Source of the DNA: Actinobacteria bacterium UBA2279
GTDB lineage: Bacteria > Actinomycetota > Coriobacteriia > Anaerosomatales > Anaerosomataceae
Reading direction: 5' to 3'
Assembly: GCA_002347365.1 (NCBI GenBank)
Contig: DDWT01000027.1
Span: 1 to 21,881, forward strand
DNA length: 21,881 bases
Shown here: positions 13,697 through 21,881 of the stretch, in pieces
Layout of the letters: each line of letters opens with the position of its first letter
Position numbering within the stretch: the first letter of the stretch is position 1
Notes under the pieces: generated by a model
The model's input: only the letters and a program-made list of their open reading frames with translations
What the model was told of the DNA's origin: nothing
The model's database searches: none
Program-made: the position numbers and the translations under genes

Positions 13697-14413
13697 ATGG
13701 GCATTCTCTCGGACTTCGAAAACAGGGTTGCCGCAGGCATCGAAGGCCTGTTCGCCGGCGCGTTCCGCTCCCCGGTACAGCCGGCCGAACTCGCCAAGGC
13801 TCTCGGCAAGGCAATGGACGACGGCAGAGTCGTCGGGGTGGGTAAGGTCTACGCACCTACCGCGTACGCCGTTGCGCTCTCGCCGGACGATGACGCGAAA
13901 CTCGGCGCCTTCAAGCCCACACTTGGCGGAGAACTCGCCACTTTCCTCACCGACCACGCGCGCGAACGACGCTATGAACTCGCCGTTCGCCCCGCGATAA
14001 GCTTCGTCACACATGAGGACCTGCGGCTGGGGCGGTTCCGCGTGAGCGCGACGCTCGCCGAGGACGAACCCGGTGCGATCGCCGGGACGGACGAGCACGA
14101 AGGGCGGCGCCAGACGGCCGTCACCGACATCGCCACCGTCACGGTGGACGACATGAATCACGACGTGGCGCTACGGGGAGAGCAGATCGTGATCGGGCGT
14201 CTGTCCGACGCGCAGATCCGTCTTACCGATGCGAACGTCTCGCGCCGACATGCCGCGTTCATGCGACTGGAAGATGGCTGGGCGATCGAAGACCTGGAGT
14301 CCACCAACGGCACGCGCCTGAACGGACGTCCCGTGACCCGGGCGCGCTTGCACGACGGCGATGTCGTAGAGATCGGGCTTACCCGGCTCATCTATCACGA
14401 ACCCCGGAGGTAG
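13697..14413 (+). CDS. fhaA: FhaA-like protein (DUF3662 plus FHA domain)
   Basis: A 238-residue protein starting MGILSDFENR, the usual beginning of FhaA. I prefer ATG 13697 to the in-frame ATG at 13655. The first ~120 residues, including SPVQPAELAKAL and VYAPTAYAVALSPDD, form the DUF3662 domain. An FHA domain fills about 140-235 with GR, SRRHA and STNGT, the phosphothreonine-binding residues. In mycobacteria FhaA binds phosphorylated MviN and kinases and adjusts peptidoglycan synthesis. Here the linker between the domains is short, compared with the long acidic linker in Mycobacterium. FhaB follows 4 bases after its stop. An extended -10-like TGGTATCAT precedes it at 13648-13656, without a -35. 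Confidence 0.85.
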   Translation: MGILSDFENRVAAGIEGLFAGAFRSPVQPAELAKALGKAMDDGRVVGVGKVYAPTAYAVALSPDDDAKLGAFKPTLGGELATFLTDHARERRYELAVRPAISFVTHEDLRLGRFRVSATLAEDEPGAIAGTDEHEGRRQTAVTDIATVTVDDMNHDVALRGEQIVIGRLSDAQIRLTDANVSRRHAAFMRLEDGWAIEDLESTNGTRLNGRPVTRARLHDGDVVEIGLTRLIYHEPRR

Positions 14414-14417
14414 ACGG

Positions 14418-14837
14418 ATGGTCGATGTCGTCCTCCTCTTCGGCAAGATCCTGTTTCTGGCGCTGCTCTACCTCTTCCTTCTCGCAGCGGTCCGTGCCGG
14501 TATCGGTATGGTTCGTACGGGAGGCGCGAAGCGTCAACCCAAAGGCCTTGCTGTCACCGTCATACGCGGCCCAAAGGAGATCACGGGCGTGACACTGCCA
14601 CTCGTCGGTCCTGTCGTTATCGGACGTTCCCCGGATGCGGATCTCGTCATCGCAGACGACTTCGTGTCCTCGATGCACGTCAAGATCAGCCCCTCGGCAG
14701 ATGGCGCTACTGTCGAGGACCTCGGCTCCACCAACGGGACACTGGTGAACGGTCAGCCGGCAAATCGGCCACTGGGTGTCTCGGCAGGAGACCTGATAGA
14801 GATCGGCACGAACCAGCTGAAGGTCGTGCGTTCATGA
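14418..14837 (+). CDS. fhaB: FhaB-like membrane-anchored FHA protein
   Basis: A 139-residue protein with one N-terminal membrane helix (about 5-25, VLLFGKILFLALLYLFLLAAV) followed by an FHA domain (about 45-138). The domain carries IGRSPDADLVI, SSMHVKI and STNGT, in which Arg, Ser and the Asn-Gly pair hold the phosphothreonine. GGAGG precedes the ATG. Its stop overlaps the phosphatase start as ATGA, a sign of coupled translation. In relatives FhaB (FipA) links PknB signals to the division and elongation machinery at the membrane. Confidence 0.88.
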   Translation: MVDVVLLFGKILFLALLYLFLLAAVRAGIGMVRTGGAKRQPKGLAVTVIRGPKEITGVTLPLVGPVVIGRSPDADLVIADDFVSSMHVKISPSADGATVEDLGSTNGTLVNGQPANRPLGVSAGDLIEIGTNQLKVVRS

Positions 14838-15958
14838 ACGCCCGCCGAGACGACCTCCCCTACGCGGGCCGCAGTGACGTCGGCCTCGTACGCTCGGGCA
14901 ACGAAGACGCCTACCTCATCAGTCCTCCACTCTTCACCGTCGCCGACGGGCTGGGAGGTCACTCTGCCGGAGAAGTGGCGAGCCGCATCGCGGTAGAGAC
15001 CCTGCAGGACACGGCGCCTCGTCGCGCAGACGCCAAAGCATTGGGCAGAGCGGTCCGCCAGGCGAACGCCGCCGTGATAGCCGCAGCGGAGAACGGCCGC
15101 GGCCGGGCCGGGATGGGTACGACGATCACCGCTGCCATGGTCGAAGGTACGCGCATCTGTGTCGCACACGTGGGTGACTCGCGCGCGTATCTGCTGCACC
15201 TCGGTGAGCTGCAACAGATCACCGAGGACCACTCGATGGTCGCCGACATGGTGCGCAGGGGCACGCTGACGCGCGAGGAGTCCCGCCACCACCCCAACCG
15301 CAGTGTCATCACCCGGGCACTCGGATCGGATCCCAACCTCGTGGTCGACGCTTTCGAGGTCGATGCTGCACCCGGCGACCGCCTTCTGCTGTGTACGGAC
15401 GGGCTCACCAGCATGGTGGACGACCCGCTGATCGAGCAGGTGCTCTCCGCCGCACGAACGCCACATCTGGCCGTGGAGCGGCTCATCGGCTACGCCAACG
15501 ACGCAGGCGGGCAGGACAACATCACAGCTGTCGTCGTCGACATTGGCGAAAGAACAGGTGATAACGGCGCCAGGACGGCCGCAGCGCGGACGGCCTCGCC
15601 GGGGCGCAGCGCTGCCCGACGCTGGGTCCCTCGGGCACTGTGGGTGCTCCTCGCAGTGGGACTGATCGCCGGAGCCGCTTGGGCTGCAGACTCCTATGCC
15701 CACAGCCAGGCGTACCTCATCGAAGAGGGCGGCGTGATCGCGGTGTACGAGGGCGTGCCCGGCAGCTTCGCCGGAGTCGAGCTGCACTGGCGCTCGACGT
15801 CGACCACCATCCCGACCGATGCGCTCGACCCTATCACCGCTGCGCGACTCAAGGTAGGCGTGCGCACAGAGGGTCTGGACGAGGCGTACGCGCTTCTCGG
15901 ACAGTACCGTGCGAGGGCCGAGGAGTCGCTGACCGCGACCCCGACGCCCGCTCCCTAG
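14834..15958 (+). CDS. pstP: PstP-like PP2C Ser/Thr protein phosphatase
   Basis: A 374-residue protein. The PP2C domain covers 1 to ~240: SDVGLVRSGNEDAYL (14-28), VADGLGGHSAGEVAS (36-50), MGTTITA, VGDSRAYLL, LLLCTDGLTSMV and GGQDNITAVV. These supply the Asp residues that hold two Mn2+/Mg2+ ions; DGLGG replaces the more usual DGMGG. An Arg/Ala-rich linker and one membrane helix (about 262-283) follow, then an outside domain of about 90 residues ending in a Thr/Pro tail. This is the known PstP layout, which removes phosphate from PknB targets. It sits between FhaB (ATGA overlap) and the RodA-PbpA fusion (12 bases). Confidence 0.92.
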   Translation: MNARRDDLPYAGRSDVGLVRSGNEDAYLISPPLFTVADGLGGHSAGEVASRIAVETLQDTAPRRADAKALGRAVRQANAAVIAAAENGRGRAGMGTTITAAMVEGTRICVAHVGDSRAYLLHLGELQQITEDHSMVADMVRRGTLTREESRHHPNRSVITRALGSDPNLVVDAFEVDAAPGDRLLLCTDGLTSMVDDPLIEQVLSAARTPHLAVERLIGYANDAGGQDNITAVVVDIGERTGDNGARTAAARTASPGRSAARRWVPRALWVLLAVGLIAGAAWAADSYAHSQAYLIEEGGVIAVYEGVPGSFAGVELHWRSTSTTIPTDALDPITAARLKVGVRTEGLDEAYALLGQYRARAEESLTATPTPAP

Positions 15959-15970
15959 GAGGCCGACCGA

Positions 15971-18709
15971 GTGCGTTCTCGTCGCGACATCGAGCTGCTC
16001 TTGCTTCTCGCAGCCGCTCCGGCGGTGTTGCTGCTCTTCGCGCTGGTTCAAGGCAACGCCCGGGAGAGTATCGCGCTCGCTGATCTCACCGTGCCCGGCG
16101 GACTGCTGTTCGCTTTCGTCGTCGCCCATCTCGCTACTCGCTATCTCGCTCCCGGTGCCGATCCTGTATTGCTCCCGATCACGTTCCTGCTCTCCGGCGT
16201 AGGACTTGCGTTCGTGACCCGGCTCGATCCCGCGCTCGGCGCCAGCCAGACGCGGTGGGTGCTCGGAGGCGTCATCGCCATGGTGGCGGTACTGGCTGTG
16301 GTACCGTCGCTCGAGCGGATCGCGCGCTACAAGTACACGATCATGCTCGCGGGCATCGGGTTGTTGCTGCTACCTGCACTCATCGGCGTCGAGGTGAATG
16401 GTGCAAAGCTGTGGCTGCGCTTCGCCGGCTTCTCGTTCCAGCCGGCGGAGGTCGCCAAGATTCTCATCGTGCTCTTCCTCGCCGCATACCTCGCCGACAC
16501 CCGCGAAGTGCTCTCCGTATCCACCAAGCGCGTCTTTGGCGTGTGGCTGCCACCCGCCAAACACCTCGGCCCGCTGCTGGCCATGTGGGCAGTCTCGCTC
16601 GTCGTGCTGGTCGCCGAGAAGGACCTCGGCTCCTCACTCCTGTTCTTCGGACTGTTCCTCGTCATGATCTACGTCGCGACCGGACGCCCTGGCTACGTGG
16701 TCGTGGGAGCCGGGCTGTTCGCCGTGGGCGCCACTGCTGCGTACTTCATGTTCACGCACGTCCAGAGCCGGGTCGCGATCTGGCTCGACCCGTTCGCGGA
16801 CGCGACCGGGCGTGGCTACCAGCTCGTGCAATCGCTGTTCGCGTTCGGCGCCGGACGCATGGCAGGGGTCGGCGTCGGTAGAGGCCTGCCCACACGCATC
16901 CCGTTCATCGAGACCGACTTCATCTTCGCTGCCATCGGCGAGGAGCTGGGGCTTCTCGGCGGGGCTGCGCTCATCATCGCCTACCTCGTCTTCTGCCTGC
17001 GCGGACTCTCCACGGCAACGCGGGCGCGTTCGGACATGGCGGCATTCACGGCCGCGGGCCTGGTGGCCACCTTCGCGCTGCAGACGTTCGTCATCATCGG
17101 CGGGGTCACCAGACTGATACCACTCACGGGTATCACACTCCCCTTCGTAAGCTATGGCGGGTCATCGATCCTCTCCAACTTCATGCTGCTCGCCCTGCTT
17201 CTGCGGGCGGGCGATGCGGGGACGGGTCAGGATACCGAGATCATCCGCGCCGGCGGTTCGACCGGCATCCTCGGCCGCTTCGCCCTCGCCCGCCGCCTCA
17301 CCGGTGTGGCATGGGTCGTGGTGACGCTTCTTGTAGCGCTCGTGGCCAACCTCACCTATCTGCAGGTGTTCGCGGCCGACGCACTGGCGGCCAACCCGGC
17401 GAACACGCGTCAGCTTGCCGAGGAACTCCGCCAGGAACGCGGTGCCATCATCACCGCCGATGGAGTGACGCTGGCCGAGTCCGTGCCTGACGGCGCCGTC
17501 TTCTCGCGCAGCTACCCCGAGGGCTCTCTGGGCGCGCACGTCGTGGGCTACTACAGCCCACGCTATGGCAGAGCGGGAATCGAGGCGGCGATGAACGATG
17601 CACTCGCCGGGAAGCGCTCCTTCGCGACGCTGCGAGACATGGTCGACTCGGCCGCAGGCATCCCGGTAGCCGGCAACGACGTGCGCCTGACGATCGACGC
17701 CGACGTGCAGGCCGCCGCTCAGGCAGCGCTGGGCAACAGTCGCGGCGCGTGCGTTGCGATCGACCCGCGCACGGGGGCGATCCTGGCGCTCGCGTCCTCT
17801 CCGACCTACGACCCCGCCACGGTCGACCAGGAGTGGGAGGCGCTCGCCTCGGACTCGGGCCCGGCACCTCTGGTGGACCGCGCTATCCAGTCGCTCTATC
17901 CGCCCGGCTCGACATTCAAGGTCGTGACACTCACCGGCGCGCTGGGCGCCGCGATCGCGACACCCGATACCGCGTACACCGGACCCGCACGCTTGAACAT
18001 CGGCGGGGCCGACGTCACCAACTACGGGGGCAGCGACTACGGCTCGGTGACCCTGCGCAAGGCGACGTACAGCTCGATCAACACCGTCTACGCACAGCTG
18101 GCGGTCGACCTCGGCGCCGAGCGACTCGTCACCCAGTGCGAGCGTTTCGGCTTCGGCAGCAGGCCACCGCTCGAGCTGCCCACCGTTGCCTCCCTCATGC
18201 CGAATCCCGCCGAAATGACCACATGGGAGACCGCCTGGGCCGGCGTGGGACAGCCCGTCGGCGAGCACGAGAGTCCCGCCGGCCCGCAGGTCACTGCCGT
18301 GCAGATGGCGATGGTAGCCGCCGGGATCGCGAATGACGGCATCGTCATGCGTCCATACCTGGTGGACTCCATCACGGACCGGGCCGGACGCATACTCACC
18401 GAGACAAGCCCCCGGGCCTGGATGACCGCCACGGACCCGGCGACCGCCAATACCGTGACAGACATCATGATCGGCGTCGTCACCAGCGGCTCGGGAACAC
18501 GCGCCGCCATCAAGGGTGTGAAGGTCGCCGGCAAGACGGGCACCGCCGAGGCGGGCAAGAGCGTGGAGACACACGCGTGGTTCATCGCCTTTGCCCCGGC
18601 CGACAACCCGACCGTGGCCGTGGCTATCATCCTGGAGAACTCCGGCGTCGGCGGCAGAGTCGCTGCCCCGGCCGCGAAGACCGTCCTGCAGGCGGCGTTG
18701 GCCCGATGA
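15971..18709 (+). CDS. RodA-PbpA fusion: SEDS glycosyltransferase joined to class B penicillin-binding protein
   Basis: A 912-residue protein from GTG 15971; AGGAGG ends 9 bases upstream. Residues 1 to ~430 are a SEDS (RodA/FtsW) polymerase with many membrane helices, the WLDPF...YQLVQS motif, and ETDFIFAAIGEELG with the essential Asp (D316). After a linker, a further membrane helix (about 446-468) opens a full PbpA-type protein. Its transpeptidase motifs are S647TFK (SxxK), S702IN (SxN) and K855TG. In most actinobacteria rodA and pbpA are separate neighbouring genes. Here they are one frame with no internal stop, so the glycan polymerase and cross-linker are made in fixed 1:1 ratio. The next gene starts in an ATGA overlap. 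Confidence 0.95.
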   Translation: MRSRRDIELLLLLAAAPAVLLLFALVQGNARESIALADLTVPGGLLFAFVVAHLATRYLAPGADPVLLPITFLLSGVGLAFVTRLDPALGASQTRWVLGGVIAMVAVLAVVPSLERIARYKYTIMLAGIGLLLLPALIGVEVNGAKLWLRFAGFSFQPAEVAKILIVLFLAAYLADTREVLSVSTKRVFGVWLPPAKHLGPLLAMWAVSLVVLVAEKDLGSSLLFFGLFLVMIYVATGRPGYVVVGAGLFAVGATAAYFMFTHVQSRVAIWLDPFADATGRGYQLVQSLFAFGAGRMAGVGVGRGLPTRIPFIETDFIFAAIGEELGLLGGAALIIAYLVFCLRGLSTATRARSDMAAFTAAGLVATFALQTFVIIGGVTRLIPLTGITLPFVSYGGSSILSNFMLLALLLRAGDAGTGQDTEIIRAGGSTGILGRFALARRLTGVAWVVVTLLVALVANLTYLQVFAADALAANPANTRQLAEELRQERGAIITADGVTLAESVPDGAVFSRSYPEGSLGAHVVGYYSPRYGRAGIEAAMNDALAGKRSFATLRDMVDSAAGIPVAGNDVRLTIDADVQAAAQAALGNSRGACVAIDPRTGAILALASSPTYDPATVDQEWEALASDSGPAPLVDRAIQSLYPPGSTFKVVTLTGALGAAIATPDTAYTGPARLNIGGADVTNYGGSDYGSVTLRKATYSSINTVYAQLAVDLGAERLVTQCERFGFGSRPPLELPTVASLMPNPAEMTTWETAWAGVGQPVGEHESPAGPQVTAVQMAMVAAGIANDGIVMRPYLVDSITDRAGRILTETSPRAWMTATDPATANTVTDIMIGVVTSGSGTRAAIKGVKVAGKTGTAEAGKSVETHAWFIAFAPADNPTVAVAIILENSGVGGRVAAPAAKTVLQAALAR

Positions 18710-19323
18710 GTCGCGAGACCGCCACACATGCGATCTGGGATCGGATGGCCCCGACCTTCACGGGGCTTGCATGGGCTGTTCCGGCAGCCATGTGGACGGG
18801 GCTCGTCGTCGGCGAGATGGACTCCAACGCACCGGGACTCGGGCTGTCGCTGCTCGTGCCGGCTGCCGTGTGCACAGTCGCGTCACTCATGCTTGAGACC
18901 AGGTTGACGTGGCCGGGCAGGTTGCTGGCAACCGCTCTAGGCATCGCACCCGTCCTGACGATGGTGCTGGTCGGCTTCCCGAGCGGCACGCTGGTGGACG
19001 CAATCCTGTCGGCCATCATCCCTTTGGCGTGGGCGACGCTGGTCGTCTCACTTGTAGCCGGACACATACCGCCGCTCCGCGCGTTGGCCGAGAGGGGCAG
19101 GCTGCGTTTCGTACCGCTCGGCATCTGGATGCTGCTCACGAGCGCATGGGTCATCGCCCAGACTTCCCCGACATCACAGCTCGCCATGGAGGGACCGTTC
19201 CTCGAGGTGCAGATGCTCACGATCGCCGGCCTCGCGGCGCTCGAGGTCCTGCTTGTCTCGGCAGTGGCAGACCAGATATCACCACTTCGCCGTCGCACGA
19301 CGGGAGCAGGGCGTATACGATAG
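18706..19323 (+). CDS. Multi-pass membrane protein of unknown function
   Basis: A 205-residue protein whose ATG overlaps the stop of the RodA-PbpA gene (ATGA). The frame stays open upstream, but only within that gene. Five or six hydrophobic helices are visible, roughly at 17-36, 44-60, 71-92, 95-113, 130-148 and 163-185, with short loops and a basic C-terminal tail. I recognise no family. Its position between a PBP fusion and PknB, in translational coupling, suggests a partner in cell-wall synthesis or in anchoring of the kinase. Confidence 0.75.
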   Translation: MSRETATHAIWDRMAPTFTGLAWAVPAAMWTGLVVGEMDSNAPGLGLSLLVPAAVCTVASLMLETRLTWPGRLLATALGIAPVLTMVLVGFPSGTLVDAILSAIIPLAWATLVVSLVAGHIPPLRALAERGRLRFVPLGIWMLLTSAWVIAQTSPTSQLAMEGPFLEVQMLTIAGLAALEVLLVSAVADQISPLRRRTTGAGRIR

Positions 19324-19377
19324 AATGTCAGGAGTCATGAGCAGGCAATGACGACGATCGACAACAGGAGTTGCAAC

Positions 19378-21190
<1,813 letters not shown>

Positions 21191-21219
<29 letters not shown>

Positions 21220-21832
21220 CCGCATCGAGCAGCGCCAGCACCTCGGCATCAGTGGTCTGGTCGAACTCGCGGTAGTACTGCCCAACGGCTGCGAAGTCGG
21301 ATGGCTCTTCGACCGTGACCAGGTCGATACCTTCTGATCGCATCTGTCTCGCTGTGTTCCACGACGCTACGGGTACAGCCACGATCACATTCTGCGCGCC
21401 GTGGCGTCGCAGGTACTCGACGGCCTTGCGGATCGTGAGCCCGGTTGCGATGCCGTCGTCGACAACGACTACCGTGCGGCCCGCCACTCCGACACCTGCG
21501 CGTCCCCGGTGATACAACGCCACTCGCCGGCGCACTTCTGCGGATCGAACCGCCGCTTCCTGCTGCACGTAGCCCTCCGGCAGCCCCATGCCCGGTTCTA
21601 CTGTGATGTCGCCATCGGCGTCCACCGCTCCGATCGCGTATTCCGGCTGACCGGGCGCCCCGAGCTTGCTGGCGATCACGATGTCGAGCGGCAGCTTCAG
21701 TATCCGGGAGACCTCGGCGGCAACCACGACTCCGCCACGCGGTACTCCCAAGATGAGCGCGTCTTCGCCCTGCAAACGTGAGCGCAACGCGTCTACGAGT
21801 CGTCGGCCTGCATCCTCCCTATCGGTGAACAT
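21191..21832 (-). CDS. Phosphoribosyltransferase-family protein with intact PRPP loop
   Basis: A 213-residue protein. VPRGGVVVAAEV (29-40) and the PRPP-binding loop VVVVDDGIATGLT (about 119-131) are the type I phosphoribosyltransferase signature. The fold is that of the small stand-alone 'predicted phosphoribosyltransferase' proteins often encoded near hydrolases or dienelactone-like enzymes. The substrate base is unknown. AAGGAGG lies 8 bases before ATG 21832. It ends inside the 3' end of pknB, on the opposite strand, by 29 bases. It is the intact paralogue of the degenerate protein at 11168-11809, with the same strand and the same start context. Confidence 0.88.
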
Positions 21833-21881
21833 GACTATCGCCTCCTTGGGAGACTCTACCCACGTCCAAGGTGCTGCCCGG

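Noticed and set aside
12813..14000. Long plus-strand frame of 395 codons
   Set aside because: Arg-rich shadow of the kinase and fhaA genes in another frame; high GC favours such long chance frames.
14753..16129. Minus-strand frame of 458 codons
   Set aside because: Antisense to fhaB, pstP and the RodA part, all with clear motifs; the composition is that of a shadow.
17162..18727. Minus-strand frame of 521 codons
   Set aside because: Antisense to the penicillin-binding part of the fusion, whose SxxK, SxN and KTG motifs are intact.

Overview
The window joins two different kinds of DNA. From about position 9360 to the right end the DNA is GC-rich and coded in host style. It carries a gene block typical of Gram-positive actinobacteria: FHA proteins, a PP2C phosphatase, a SEDS polymerase joined to a penicillin-binding protein, and a PASTA-type Ser/Thr kinase. 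The organism is therefore most likely a high-GC actinobacterium. A Coriobacteriia-like lineage is plausible, but I infer that from gene style and have not shown it. Positions 1 to about 9360 are visibly less GC-rich and carry genes typical of an integrated mobile element.

Mobile part (1 to ~9360): a tyrosine recombinase enters from the left edge (5' end present, 3' end outside the window). It is followed by a restriction-modification pair made of an EcoRI-family endonuclease and a D12-class adenine methyltransferase, facing each other tail to tail. Next comes an orphan protein ending in an endonuclease III-type iron-sulfur cysteine motif. Then a four-gene minus-strand operon (HIRAN-like protein, two unknowns, a helix-turn-helix protein) is driven by a good sigma-70 promoter that overlaps inverted repeats. 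A divergent replication-initiator-like gene and a large KAP-like P-loop ATPase with two membrane helices complete it. This is a compact cargo of known defence (the R-M pair) plus candidate, undescribed defence or maintenance genes.

Junction (~8940 to 10750): a complete class II tRNA-Leu(CAG) with its terminator, a second broken copy of the same tRNA (43 identical bases ending exactly at the end of the anticodon loop), a third inverted tRNA-Leu 5' fragment, and a fourth fragment resembling the tRNA variable-arm side. There is also a C-terminal remnant of a SufB/SufD-type gene. These look like attachment-site scars from one or more integration events. I cannot decide the exact element ends because the left end is outside the window.

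Chromosomal part: a membrane-anchored unknown, a small two-helix membrane protein and a phosphoribosyltransferase-like protein with a ruined PRPP loop come first. A plus-strand series of seven genes follows: kinase with multi-pass membrane tail, FhaA-like, FhaB-like, PstP-like phosphatase, RodA-PbpA fusion, unknown membrane protein, PknB with four PASTA repeats. Together these would sense cell-wall fragments (PASTA), phosphorylate and dephosphorylate FHA-read targets, and drive peptidoglycan synthesis. An intact phosphoribosyltransferase paralogue on the minus strand closes the block, so two paralogues of one family bracket the cell-wall locus.
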